Below are positions 9,871 through 21,579 of a stretch of 64,000 nt of DNA, piece by piece. Source of the stretch: Dendrolimus kikuchii (Eukaryota > Arthropoda > Insecta > Lepidoptera > Lasiocampidae). Both the position numbers and the translations under genes were made by a program. The notes beneath the pieces are model-generated. The model made no database searches. It was not told the DNA's origin and worked only from the letters and a program-made list of their open reading frames with translations. The DNA lies in assembly GCA_019925095.2 (NCBI GenBank), contig CM034392.1:8609887-8673886 (forward strand), in the 5' to 3' direction. The stretch's first letter is position 1, and the number at the start of each line of letters is the position of its first letter.

Positions 9871-12800
9871 CAGCAGAGTACTTTGCGCACACATAGTACA
9901 AGATTTCTTAGATGCGTTTAACGCCCATTGCTTTTATTAGATTACATAACTCTAAAAAAGCATTTAACCGAAAATAGTCCATATTTCAAAAATCACTTAA
10001 GGGATCTTCTTCAAGCCATTTATCATTGATAGTATTCTTAAACCTACTTTCTATTTTTATTAGACTTCCTACATCATAGGTTAACACTCAGAGAAGGACA
10101 GCCATAATTTTTATGACTTTAAACACAAATATATAAATATATAGATACAAATATAGATAGAATTCTTTCTGTACCCCATTAAAAAAACTTACAAACTAGT
10201 ACTATTCTAATTGTGTACAAAGGGTGGTCTTATAGCTAAAAAGCGATCTCTTCCAGACAACCCAAGACAAACAAATATCTATAAAACCTAAACAGACAGA
10301 TCAAAAGACGAACGTACAGACCACCTATTTTAGACTTCCTATTTCACACATATAGCTAGGGAGCCCTAACAAGATTCAAACATAAATACTTACCAACCAT
10401 ATCCATTTCTAGGAGACAACAATTTAGTTACAAAGTGCAAATCCCTTTAAGATGTCTTCTCCGTGGGGGGTGCTCTCAAAAACTCGTTAGGAGGTTGGCA
10501 TTCTGCGGTTGCTGGTCACGTCCGATGCCGCGACCTCCTCAAGACAAAACGTTACAGAATTTAGCCCCACAATAAGCTGAGCATATTTAGAAACATAGGT
10601 AGACAGAAAACTTTTAAATTTTCATCATATAATTACTTATAAAATTATATTATACGTACAAAATTTAATTACAGTTAAATGAAAAAATAATGACGACCTT
10701 ATAGCTTTTTGGTGATAACATATACATAAGAAATGTTATTATTAGAAATTTAATCATTTTTAACATTCTGTCTAATATTACCTTTTTGTATTTTGATTAC
10801 TAATGAATAACACACCTTATATTGCTGTAATATACAATTCAGCTATGTAATTTCAGAACCTAGCAACTGACATTATTTTGAAAAGAATGTTTCCACATGT
10901 ATTGTGTTACTAAGTATTTTTCTGAAGTATCGTGCTTGAAGACTATCAAAATATGATAGCACTCCAGATAAGCTTCAGAAATAGTTTTGAAATGAAATCA
11001 TTGGTAGCTCATTAATTATTTTTTGTGCTGTGGTGTATAATTGTTTAGAATGGTTTAAAAGGTTAGGTTAGATTGTGAAATAAATTATTGTTATAGTGTT
11101 TTGATTTGCTAGATGTGATTGATCGCACAATCCTAGTCAATATAGACTATTCGTGCCGATGACTTGAAAACGTAAGACCATGGTCCAGCCGAAATCAAAT
11201 CTCTAAGGACAAAAAGCTTTAATGGTACGTATTTACAATTTTTATACCATTCTATAACGGAATATAAATTAGATATTTCATCCAAATTTTTACCTAATAC
11301 AATAACATGACCAAATAACAAGGGTTCTATTTTTACCATTTGACTAAAAAGTCGACTACGACATACGAATAGATATATCAGTCGAAACACAAATAAACAG
11401 GCCACATAGTTATTTTGAACACAAGTTACCCTACACGATTAAGTGGAAGAATTGGCAATCGACGACGTAGTACGCGATACACTGGCGTGATTCGCGTGTA
11501 TACGAGCTTTTACCGACAGAAGTGGTCGCGTGGGAACAATACGCTTCGCCAAAATGCACCATCGTAACTTATTGCGACAGCGACAGATAGTGTACCGAAA
11601 TTCTTAGCCTAAAGTGTAATTGTTTATTTTCTAGTTCAGTTTATTGCATCGATGAAATTGATATATAGTGAATACTTTGTTGCACGCCAAAATAACTATA
11701 ATAAAAATGCAAATTTACAAATATTTTTTTGCCAAAACATTCGCTTCAAGCATCCTTGTCCAGGCAACCAAATTACCTAATCTAAAATATATTCTTAGCT
11801 ATTCTAACGATGTAGGTAGTACAGAGAACGAGAAAAGAGTTAATTTAATTACACATATTATAATGTTGTCTTAAATATAAATTCCTAAATGCAAGTAATG
11901 CTTTAGCCTCTCTTATAGTAAAATGTAGTGCATACAAATTTTATCTACAACCTAACCTTACTAATTTTTTTAAATTTTTGACTGTTTTAAAATATTATAA
12001 ATAATAAAAAATCAAAATGCAAAACAATAAATATCTGTAGCTGCAAATAGTCACGTAGGGTTTTCTGAGCGGAGTTAAGATTTTAACACGACAATTTTCA
12101 TTCCTAGCATTTACTTTTTATGTTAGAACTAAATAAAGACTTAAATATGTTTCGGAAAAATTAAGCACCCTATGACGCAGTATGTGTTCAATAGTACTTT
12201 AAATACATATACGGATTACAAAATTTCTAAAACTATACCAAAAGTCAGAGGATGAAATATGCTTATATTTGTTTAAACCTGAGAATATATAGTCATATAA
12301 AGCAATTTAAATAAATTCTTCTCACAAATGGTCAGTAAATAAAAATGAGTCGTTAAGTTTCAATTTATCGGTCGTATATTATGGGGTTGAGCCGTAAATC
12401 GCGTGTTGAGGCGCGAGGTGGACTCAGTCTGAAAGAAATATTACCCTCGACCAATGTATATATGCCTTTTAGTGTTGTGCCGTAAATTGATACACTATGT
12501 CGATGTTTTGAAAATTACTTTTAATTATTTATCTAAAAGTCGCCAAAGAAAATACCGAGTTATTAACATCATAAGTTTTACAGTTTATTATTACATAAGA
12601 TTTATCACAGTTATTACATAACAAATTAATAATATGACGACGTCTTTATCTGTTTTTTTTTAAATAGCTATTATAATTAATATGCAAATGGGCTTAGATT
12701 TCTACAGTTTTCAACACATTTCACCTCTCAGGCTTTTGCAACAAAATTTGGTGTTATATGTAGCAGTAATTTTTATTTTTTATATTAATTTTATATAGTT

Positions 12801-13724
12801 TACTAAACTAAATTTTTACTTACAAATTATAAAAAAAGGTAACTTGATTATATCGTATTCTATCTATAACCTAACAGTCTTCGATGGGTTATGTGTCCTG
12901 GTGCTGGCTATGTTATCTCGATAACCTTTATGATGATATTAAAACTAGTCATAATATTTATATTCGATCATGTAAATATGCATATGTGCTCTGCATGTTA
13001 TGATTCAAATTCGAATTTGTGATATTAGAATACGGTGCATTCTAGTCGACTTGCAACCCTTATATAGTCTCTCGGCTAATTGTTGTGTTAATGATTTCAC
13101 CAACAAGAATCACAAGGTACTAATTTAAAAGCGAAGTAATAAAAGCTATACTGATAATTTAAACCGCATTCTGATGATTCTTTTTCATTGTTTTTGAACG
13201 CATGGGGTTCTTTGTGCGAATAAAACGTCATCATAACGATAACTTTTTAATCTTGATTAAATATTAACGTGCTCCGCTCCATCTATTGACAACCAACCAT
13301 CTATCGACATTGCTAAATATATTTTCATAGTACATCACTATATCTGTAAGTATTTATGTGTTTAACAAATCAGCGTGTAAGAGACCGGCCGGGTCGCCTG
13401 CTGAGTGCTTAATCACTTAACACTTACTGGATTAATGGGAAATTTATCGCCAAAAATGCCCCTTGCCGTGAAAATTATTTCCTCCGCGTCGAGGTACCTC
13501 ACGATTGTAGGTATATAATGAGATTAGAAAAACCTTCTAATTAAAAAAGGCTATATGAACTAACTCTTTAGTTATGTCATGAAAAATAATGTCATATTGC
13601 TTCTAGCATGTCTTGGCAGAAAAATTTGGTGTCATCATTATGACCTTGCTCGACCTACGTTAATGTTAGCGTTAGTGACTGTATCCAATTACATCTTATT
13701 TATAACATTGACGATTAATGTATA
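9871..13724. other. Long AT-rich stretch without a recognised gene
   Basis: I see no credible gene in 3.8 kb. Minor features: a GC-richer patch at 10,440-10,560, another at 11,430-11,600, and the block at 13,365-13,515 (listed separately). The remaining open frames are short and of low complexity. Confidence 0.4.
13365..13515. other. GC-richer block with NK-2 and Otx-type sites
   Basis: It contains two CACTTA cores side by side (13,414-13,426, the NK-2 homeodomain consensus) and GGATTAATGG (13,429-13,438) in a compact non-repetitive patch. Known consensus sites of this kind cluster in insect enhancers. Such short motifs also occur by chance, so the call is weak. Confidence 0.2.
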
Positions 13725-13803
13725 CTTAGTCTGGCCATAAATACTGTTACAATTAAAAAGAAACAAAATATTACATTTGAATTTGGAATCTGACATTTTT
13801 ATT

Positions 13804-15089
13804 AGGTCCTTACATAATGAAGTTGGCGTTTTGTCGTACTGGCCACTTTGATCTTAAATATCTCCTCTTTGGTTAGGAATTCCAATTTCAAATTTATACA
13901 GCTATTTACTTATAATTTTGTGTTTTGAAAACCGTAATTTATTTGTTTTTTCCTCTTTTAGTTTCTTCTTTGCGTCACTCAGTTTACAAAATGGAAAACT
14001 TGTAATATCGCATTATTTATGAGTACGAGTTCCATTGTGGCACCAGTGCTGCCGAAAAGACTCGAAGGATTAATGATGTGTATGGCGGCGGTGTCGCAAA
14101 AGAAAACACAGTGCGTTTTTGGTTCCAACGTTTCCGTTCTGGAAATTTCGACCTGCAGAACAAGCCCCGTGGAAGGCCGAGACCAAACTTGATAATGCAG
14201 AATTGAAGGCTATTGTGGAAGCGGATCCATCGCAAACCACGTCTGAGATAGCTACAGGCTGCGGTGTTAGTGATAAAACTGTTTTCATCCACTTGAAGCA
14301 AATTGGGAAGGTGAAAAAGATTGAAAGGTGGGTACCTCATGAATTGAGTGCAGAAAACCGACAAACACGCGTCGACTGCTGCGTTACATTACTCAACCGG
14401 CACAATAATGAAGTGATTTTAAATAAAATCATTACCTGTGATGAAAAGTGGACCCTGTACGATAATCGGAAACGATCATCGCAATGGCTGAACCCTGGCG
14501 AACCAGCCAAATCCTGCTTCAAGCGAAAATTGACTAAAAAAAAATTACTTGTGAGCTTTTGGTGGACTAGTGCCGACGTCGTTCACTACAGCTTTCTTAA
14601 ATCTGGTCAGATGATTACGACGGATGTCTATTGTCAGCAACTGCAAACCATGATGGAAAAGCTAGCAGCTAAACAACCGAGGCTGGTCAATTGCTCTAGG
14701 CCACTGCTGCTTCAGTACAACGCTATTCCACACACTGCACAACAGACGGCTACCAAATTAGAGGAGCTTCAATTGGAATGTCTAAGACATCCACCGTACT
14801 CCCCGGACCTTGCTCTAACAGATTAGCATTTTTTTCCAAATTCGGATAACTTCTTGCAAGGGAAAAAATTCAACACCGATGGGGCAGTTCAAAGCGCCTT
14901 CAAAGATTTTATTGATTCCCGCCCGAATGGTTTTTTTTAGTAAAGGGATCAATGAGCTATCTATGAGATGGCAGAAGTGCATAGATGCAATGGTACATAC
15001 TTTGATTTAAAAAAAATATTATATTTAAAAAAATCGACTTTATGTTCCTCTCTGACAAAACGCCAATTTCATATGTAAAGACCTAAATA
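13804..15089 (+). mobile_element. Full-length, inactivated D,D34D mariner (cecropia-like)
   Basis: The TIRs read TTAGGTCCTTACATAATGAA at 13,804 and, inverted, TTAGGTCTTTACATATGAAA ending at 15,089. TTGGCGTTTTGTC follows in both. The 1286-bp length is standard for mariner. A TA precedes the left end, and a TA lies one base beyond the right end. It sits inside the remnant of the mori-type mariner and abuts a third mariner end on its right. The transposase it carries is broken (see next entry). Confidence 0.9.
13991..15010 (+). pseudogene. Mariner transposase pseudogene (cecropia-like, D,D34D)
   Basis: The product would be a cut-and-paste transposase acting in the nucleus on its own TIRs. Visible marks are the N-terminal DNA-binding region from the ATG at 13,991, the WVPHEL motif near 14,330, the first catalytic Asp in ITCDEKW, and the YSPDLA motif near 14,800. 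The second catalytic position reads QYNAIPH where the family has HDN-RPH, so this Asp is Tyr. It lies 34 residues before the third Asp, giving the D,D34D spacing. Breaks are a stop at codon 5, a one-base loss near 14,178, TAG at 14,824-14,826 just after the third Asp, and an extra T in a T8 run near 14,932-14,939. The similarity to the human SETMAR/Hsmar1 type supports the cecropia subfamily, by eye only. Confidence 0.9.
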
Positions 15090-15091
15090 TT

Positions 15092-15423
15092 AGGTTGGGG
15101 AAAAAGTTTCTTCGCATTTTATATAAAAATTCAAAAGGCTTTTTTATAAAGTTTATTTACATTTGACTAAAGTGTGTAGGTGCCATTTTGTTGGATAACT
15201 TTTTGCCATCTTGTAGGTAGGGACGTGATCCCATTGCTATAAAAATTTTGCTACTTCTGATCAAAAAACTGCGACAAGTGGTTTTGGCAGTCTTTTCGTG
15301 ATGGTAACCTGACACTGCCTAAGGAATTCTGCAGAGACCGAAACAGGTGAAAATCTGAAGGTGTCAGGACTATACGGCGGATGCATTAACACCTCCCAAC
15401 CAAACTCTCGTAATTTTTGCTGA
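15092..15423 (-). pseudogene. Third mariner: transposase C-terminus, 3' UTR and one TIR
   Basis: The + strand edge TTAGGTTGGGGAAAAAGTTT (15,093 on) is a mariner TIR different from the other two. Reading inward on the minus strand gives HPPYSPD, then after a small frame-breaking loss PSDFHLFRSLQNSLGS, then DCQNHLSQFFDQK, an in-frame TAG, and LPTRWQKVIQQNGTYTL with its stop. This is the end of a D34D mariner transposase. The 5' half is missing. It lies head-on between the full mariner and the surviving C-terminus of the outer element, so it either inserted there and was truncated, or was joined by a deletion. Confidence 0.85.
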
Positions 15424-15657
15424 GTGGCTAAAGACTGGTCGTCGTCTAGTCCCGATCTTAATCCGCTGGATTATGATTTATGGTCAGTTTTAGAGAGTAC
15501 GGCTTGCTCTAAACGCCATGATAAGTTGGAGTCCCTAAAACAATCCATACAATTGGCAGTGAAGAATTTTCCCATGGAAAGAGTGCGTGCTTCTATTGAT
15601 AACTGGCCTCAACGTTTAAAGGACTGTATTGCAGCCAATGAAGACCACTTCGAATAA
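15424..15657 (+). pseudogene. Transposase C-terminus of the outer mori-type mariner
   Basis: About 77 codons read KDWSSSSPDLNPLDYDLW, then a helical C-terminus ending AANEDHFE and a stop. The third catalytic Asp (LDY) is intact. The first two catalytic residues are lost with the N-terminal two thirds. SPDLNPLDY rather than YSPDLAPSDY is the signature of the mori/maT group. The closest relative in the window is the minus-strand copy at 19,039-19,299. Confidence 0.85.
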
Positions 15658-15694
15658 GCTTTTTATATAACAAATTGTTTTATATTTACGTATT

Positions 15695-16218
15695 TTTTTT
15701 ATTATTATTATTATTAACAACTCTACGGACTCGAATTCCGTACCCTTGTTTACAACTTAATTTCTAGATTAAATTTTTTGTTTTTAACACGCTTATTGGT
15801 TATTTTGGTTCTTGTGTGTGACATTAATTCATTGATTTTTGTGTTGAGGTGTATGTATCTTACGAATAACTTATTATATTAATTAATTCTAGTTTTAATA
15901 CTAAACTTATACTAATGTAGAGTATATCTGTTATATGCTGGTGTTGTGAGGAAGTGTATGTGCAGTGTGGGCCTTATATCTATACTTATATATATTGTCC
16001 TATCTACTACCATGTGTGTTGTTTTTTTCTTTTTTGTGTCTGGGTTATTAATTTTTAGGCTCTTTGTGTGTCTTGGTTTGTTTGTGAAGTGTGCGTATAA
16101 TGCAATGCGGTGGTAGTACGCGTTGGTTTCAGTATGTGTATAAGTTTTGTTGTTAGTTATGTGTTCGTGACTTTGTGTGGTGTTATAATTTATTGTGTAA
16201 TTGTTGTGTGTGTGTTTA
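15695..16218 (-). mobile_element. 524-bp retroposon insertion with 13-bp target duplication
   Basis: The 13-bp sequence ATATTTACGTATT occurs at 15,682-15,694 and again at 16,219-16,231, and only once in the uninterrupted related mariner at 18.9-19.6 kb. The + strand left edge is T-rich followed by (ATT)n, so the inserted strand ends in (AAT)n and A's. That is a 3' tail of a retroposon copied by target-primed reverse transcription. The body is strikingly G/T-rich on the + strand and encodes no recognisable protein. It could be a LINE 3' UTR or a SINE. Confidence 0.85.
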
Positions 16219-16314
16219 ATATTTACGTATTAAAATAACATACTGTAAAACTTATAAATGTTATTTGCAATAGAAAAAAAATTTCTTTGTTACAATATTT
16301 ATGGCAAGACTAGG

Positions 16315-17289
16315 TATATGGGGTAAAGGTTAATATTTACAGTCATTAACAATGTCGCATCTCAAATAACGCTTCAAACCCCTAGTTACATCTGCGTTAT
16401 AGACATACACAACAAACAAATAAGGATTTGTTAGTGCGTTAGTTAAAGCAATTCTTGAGCGACCCCTTAAAAGTATTCAATTCATCTCAAAAATTAATAT
16501 AACCCATAATGTAGAAAATAATTTATAACTAACATATTACGTGTGAATGAATATTTGAATGTTTGTTCCATCTTTGCATGAATCATTTATATGAATTGTG
16601 GGAATGAATCATTTATCATATCTATCATGAAATGATGTACATACGCACTTTTAATTTTAAAAGATACATACACGTATTAATATATCAGAATATCGGAAAA
16701 TAGCTTCTGCGACAAACGAAAAGAATGTCAAAGCTACTCTAGTCAAGTAAAATACGCTTATATATTAGGTAACGCATAATTTGGAATCTCAGGTTAAATA
16801 AATCTAGCTCTTGGTATTTTTTAACAAAGTATTAACGCAAAAGAACTTGACAATTCCTACTGGAGACATTCACGACATCCCACGTCACACACCGGAATGT
16901 AAACCCCATCCTTTTACAGCTGTAGAAACTTATGGATACGAAAATTAAAAAAAAAAACTGTAATTATCACTAGTTTTTAAACACGTGTTACTTATGTAGT
17001 CTAAATGACGTGATATAGAATCTTTTACTGATTACTGATACTTTACAGGTCAGATTGGGGCCATTCTTTATGTCATTATGGTAATATATCTGAATGTGTG
17101 GCTATGAAATGATTGAATAGAGGTATTCTTTCTCATGTTTCTATGATTACGAGATATCTGTTTATCGATTTATTATGTGAAGTTTTCGATGATGCATACA
17201 CATTTAAGTTTATAAAACCAATTTTGATTTGTAGTGAGTGAATGTGTCACTAATGAAGTAAGGTGGTGCTAACAATATGAAGTTTAAAA
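16315..17289. other. AT-rich unique DNA, nothing recognised
   Basis: No gene or repeat was identified beyond short AT-rich runs. Confidence 0.4.
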
Positions 17290-17640
17290 AATAATAACAG
17301 AGAACTCCTCGGAACGTCCATATTGTCCTGTCCTCGCCCTTTCTGTTAAAACGACAATCGATGTTTGTAGTTGGTCATTCGGTGATCAAAGCGATCGTCC
17401 AATAAATAAATAGTTGATTTACTTTGTAAATAAATACTGAAAGGTCCCACCAAAATAGTTCCAGCAAGAATGCTTTAGGGGGAGTCCAACGTAACTAACG
17501 ATATCTAAATAGGTTTGTGTCCCGATCGGAATTCTGTTTACCCCGTTTGTTGGATTTGATTGATTTATTTGTTTGTACGGACAATTTGGCTTTGTAAGTA
17601 TTTTTGAGGTAGCCAATGTCAAAGGGTAAGGGTTGCGTTT
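17290..17640. other. Unique block with Fox and Hox/Exd-type sites
   Basis: A non-repetitive, GC-richer stretch holds a forkhead consensus TGTTTAC (17,535-17,541), and TGATTGATTTAT (17,557-17,568), which fits composite Hox/Extradenticle sites, within 35 bp. An ATCGAT-type core also lies nearby. Together these suggest an enhancer in a developmental locus, but without conservation data the evidence is limited to motif matching. Confidence 0.25.
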
Positions 17641-17978
17641 ATTGGAAATGCCTACATAAAGTCACTTTATTCCTTTCACTTTGTTCTATATGAAACCAGA
17701 AAAAATATTTCGTTCAGTTCAATATATAATATCATGTCAAGCTTTATTAAATGATAAACAATAGGTATATTCCAAATGTAAAGGATAATATTATCATTAA
17801 GTAAGGGACAGATAAAAAAACCGGCCAAATGCGTGTCGGATCATGCACATTGAAAGGTTCCGTAGAGGAGTCGAACGTTTACTGATTTCATCATTTGGCC
17901 ACGAACCCCTAAAAATATTACCTACCTCAAAAACCACAGATAGTGTTCAAACCAATTTACTTTTAAAGTAGGCGTTTT
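17641..17978. other. AT-rich DNA, nothing recognised
   Basis: No supported feature. Confidence 0.4.
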
Positions 17979-18286
17979 ATCCGTGTAGGAACGGAGAAAG
18001 AATACAATTTCCTGCGGCCGGGCGGCCTGTCGTAAGAGGCGACTTAACAACCCACAGCCAGGTGGTAGGGCATTTGCCCGACTGGATGGCTACCACCCCT
18101 GGTCTAAAGTATGTCGCCATAACAACCTTGAGTTGTGTTCCGGCATTAATGACCAGGTTCCAGTTTCCCTTAAGAGAGCAGCAGCGCATTTGCAGCAACT
18201 TGGTGTTGCAAATGTCCATAGGCGATGATAACCGCTTTCCATCAAGTGGACCGTCTGCCTGTCTGCTGATCTCCTGCAATAAAAAA
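17979..18286 (+). mobile_element. SINE-A, near full length, sense on +
   Basis: It begins TATCCGTGTAGGAACGG and ends CTCCTGCAATAAAAAA, so it has a poly(A) signal-like tail. The body includes GGTGGTAG...CTACCACC (an 8-bp perfect stem around the second stem GGGCA/TGCCC). The last ~110 bp match the 3' end of the LINE copies at 39.3 and 59.9 kb. Open frames on both strands (81 and 104 codons) recur by shared ancestry in all copies and are not genes. Confidence 0.9.
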
Positions 18287-18792
18287 GGCATTTTTGAAGT
18301 TCTATAAACTATATTTTTTCAGAATTTCTTTTTTCAAAATTGGCCACAATTTGTATGAGACTTTGTGAACAAATTAATGTCTCTTTACCTATTGAGTAAA
18401 CGAAAAAGTCAATAAGGAAAATCTAAATGATTTTTAAACCTGACTAATTTTAAGGTTCTTAATATGAATAATCTACACAGATTACATAATATTTATACTA
18501 AACTAGCCATATAGACCAAGTAGTTTTCAGGAAAAATGAATGCGACATATTATAACGATACAGAAGGACAGGACGGCTTCATAAGTGTAGGTTCCATTTT
18601 TTCAAAATGACTACTGAACGACCCTAGTAAAAGCACCTGAAGAACAAATAATTTTAAGTTCAATTTGATATTACACTTAACCAAATAATATCGTTAGCTA
18701 TTATTTCACCAAAATGATCTGATTTTGTATTGTAATAGTATTATTTTTTTAAACTTACAAATTGCTTCCTGTGGTTCCGAAACCTATAGAAA
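18287..18792. other. AT-rich DNA, nothing recognised
   Basis: No gene or repeat identified. Confidence 0.4.
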
Positions 18793-18862
18793 GTATAATT
18801 ATAATTATAATTATAATATTATAATTATAATATTATAATTATAATATTATAATTAAAATATA
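18793..18862. repeat. ATTATA microsatellite
   Basis: A run of TATAATTATAAT units with phase slips, fully A+T. It carries no coding information. Confidence 0.9.
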
Positions 18863-18915
18863 TAAGATTAAAAATCGAAAACGTCAAGTTTCACGCAAAA
18901 TGTAGTAGGTAAATA

Positions 18916-19573
18916 CCTACTCTTGCCATAAATATTGTAACAAAGAATTTTATTTTGTCTATCGCAAATAACATCTAAAAGTTTTACAGTGTGTTAGTTT
19001 AATACGTAAATATAAAACAAATTTAAAACGTAAAAAGCTTATTCGAAGTGGTCTCCATTGGCTGCAATACAATCCTTTAAACGTTGAGGCCAGTTATCAA
19101 TAGAAGCACGCACTCTTTCTATGGGAAAATTCTTTACTGCCAATCGTATGGATTGTTTTAGGGACTCCAAATTATCATGGCGTTTAGAGCAAGCCATACT
19201 CTCTAAAACTGACCATAAATCACAATACAGCGGATTAAGATCGAGACTAGACAACGGCCAGTCTTCAGCTTTGATGAAGTCCGAAACGTTCGTTTCCAAC
19301 TAAGACTGCGTGGACCGAGCTTTATGACCCGACGCCAAGTCTTGCCGGAAGCCAATTCCATATCATATCATATTCAATAACTATTCTTGGTTATGGAACA
19401 TGGTGTTGTTAAGGGGCTTAACTACCTTCTCAAAAATTTTAATATCGCAAAATGTTGTACAATGTATTGACGCCAAAATAAGAATGAACAATCATATAAA
19501 AATGACAGATTCCAAATTCAAATGTAATATTTTGTTTCTTTTTACTTGTAACAGTATTTATTGCCAGACTAAA
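18916..19573 (-). mobile_element. mori-type mariner, internally deleted and dead
   Basis: It has TA-flanked TIRs: CCTACTCTTGCCATAAATAT at 18,916 and the inverse of TTTAGTCTGGCAATAAATAC ending at 19,573. It is 658 bp instead of ~1.3 kb. The minus-strand transposase remnant reads EKVVKPLNNTMF, a short insertion, QDLASGHKARSTQS, a stop, ETNVSDFIKAEDW, then SLDLNPLYCDLW and a C-terminus ending AANGDHFE (stop at 19,039). There are exactly 37 residues between the Asp of QD and the position of the third Asp, which here is Tyr. This fits D,D37D. Confidence 0.88.
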
Positions 19574-19689
19574 TATAGTAGGAAGGCAAACAGCGGTAAC
19601 AGCTGGGATTAATTACGAGATAGACAGAAAAATATTATATAATTAACTTGTTAAAAATAGTTTGCTCTCCAAAATTATTAAGCAAGAAA

Positions 19690-19890
19690 ATAATTAAAAT
19701 GAACTAAATGTAAACAATTAAAATGAACAAGTTGGCGGTAGCCTGAATAAAATTTTAACAATACTCATTGACACTTGACATTTTTGTCTTCTGTTATCAC
19801 GGCTACTGAAAAATGGTCGAAACATGGGAATAAAAAAATCAATAAATTACCGCGCTAAAAATACTTGAAACGTACTTACTAACACATTAT
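19690..19890. repeat. Dispersed repeat G, copy 1
   Basis: The segment with TCATTGACACTTGACATTTT, GTCTTCTG, CACGGCTACTGAAAA and TTACCGCGC is shared with 27,895-28,085 and 61,240-61,425. No terminal inverted repeat or coding potential is apparent. It may be an internal part of a longer element. Confidence 0.65.
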
Positions 19891-21579
19891 ATTATTATAA
19901 CATAAGGAAAATAACATAGCTTCTAACAGCGCCATCTTGATATCGCAGTGAGAACGATTTAGATTACACACCCTTCTAAAGGTAAACCTCTACAGAGGGT
20001 TGTTGCTTGTGTTCTTAGAGTGGTTCAAAGATTTGAAAATGTTATTATTTGAACCATCATACTAAGAAATAACTGAGTGAACATTTTTCATGAATTTAAA
20101 TCGTCAAATTTTTAATTCAGCTTATTTAATGCATGTCTTGTATCTAAAATATTAAGTGACGTAATATCCTATTTTAATCTATAAAAACTAAATAATAACT
20201 AAAGAATACGTGGTACATTTATTACCAATAAATAATTGTTAAACGAATTGAATTCCGCGAAATAATCCAAGAAATACTTTTGTGTTTCAGATTGTAGTAT
20301 TATATAGAACCACTTATTTATTCAATTTGTTTAGAATTAGAACTTTTTGGAGATAAAATTCAATTTATTGTCAAAGTTCAGTTCTGATTTGCACCGTTAA
20401 GATTCTTCGGCGCTACTGTCGCGTATAAGTTTTTAAACCAACGAAAATTAATACGATTATATTGTGTTTTCATATATTTTCATAGGCAGGTACTTAATAT
20501 GAAACTAATAATATTAAACGATGTTAAAATAATATATATTTAAAAATTTCAAGTTTAGAAGTCCTGTAAATAAACAAATACTACTACAAACACAAAAACG
20601 TCTCGAAGCTAATTTACGTGTATGCTGTGTATGTATTGTTTATCTGTATTTTATACCTGGCTGTAATTTTAAAATAACCTCCAAAATTGAAACTGAAAAC
20701 TGATTGATACGATTAACTAATAAATTACCATTTTTACAATTTTTGTCTTTAGATGTCTGAATGTGTGTCTCGAAAGGATTTCGATGAAAAGTACAAGCAT
20801 TGAGTCATCAATTTAAAATTTTGTGTAAGTAGATTTATTTTTAATGCTTAGAAGATGATCTTAATATATTCTTTTCGATGTTTAGAATCGAGATGATCAG
20901 ACTTAGATTATTAAATACAAAAATACAGTCCGAGTCTCGTTCGAACGATGTCGCATTCAAAGTTAGTAGTTTAATATAAATATTTTCAAGATGTTCATTC
21001 TCATACCTCTGCTACATCTGGGATAATGTTAATGTTAGTGACAATTTCATGCAAATGTCGATGGATTTAATGCGTTATATATTAAACGATGCGAAATTAT
21101 TAATAATTTTTATTGACGTTAAACATTATCTAATAACGTTAGTATATACATTAATGTAACTAATAATTAACAACGTTATTCTTCAACGTTTTAAACTAGA
21201 CATATTTGGCCACAGTCACTAACACTAACATTATTCGAGATGGAGCATGGACATATTACGAAACCAATTTTTAGTTGGATTTGTTTGATAATAAAATTGA
21301 AATCTTTTTTATTTTTGCAGATAAACAACTTTGAAGATAGTTCACCATAGTTACTGTTGCCCAAATCCAAACTAATTTCCCGTTGACATTGAAAAACTTA
21401 ATAACAACTTAAAAAGAGTCCAAACATAAAATGTTTAATAATACCAAGATAACAATCAATTACAACAAAGTTAAATTACTTTCCGACATGATTCGCTTAA
21501 AGTTTTCTAACTTCACCGCAGTTCTGAGTTACGAAGTATAGAATCGCGTGATTATTAGTGAATAAATAATTGCACTGAC
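19891..21579. other. AT-rich DNA 3' (minus-strand sense) of the candidate exon
   Basis: No coding region was recognised. If the minus-strand exon at 21,580-21,691 is real, this is the start of its downstream intron. Confidence 0.35.

Larger units (their letters stand above)
13725..16314 (+). mobile_element. mori-type (D,D37D-like) mariner, nested with three other elements
   Basis: The outer terminal inverted repeats are CTTAGTCTGGCCATAAATAC at 13,725 and, inverted, CCTAGTCTTGCCATAAATAT ending at 16,314. Both are flanked by TA, the Tc1/mariner target. Only the left TIR region (13,725-13,803), the transposase C-terminus (15,424-15,657) and the 3' end survive. The middle is replaced by a second mariner (13,804-15,089) and a third mariner fragment (15,092-15,423), and the 3' UTR is split by a 524-bp retroposon. 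The related element at 18,916-19,573 shows the uninterrupted 3' end. Confidence 0.85.
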
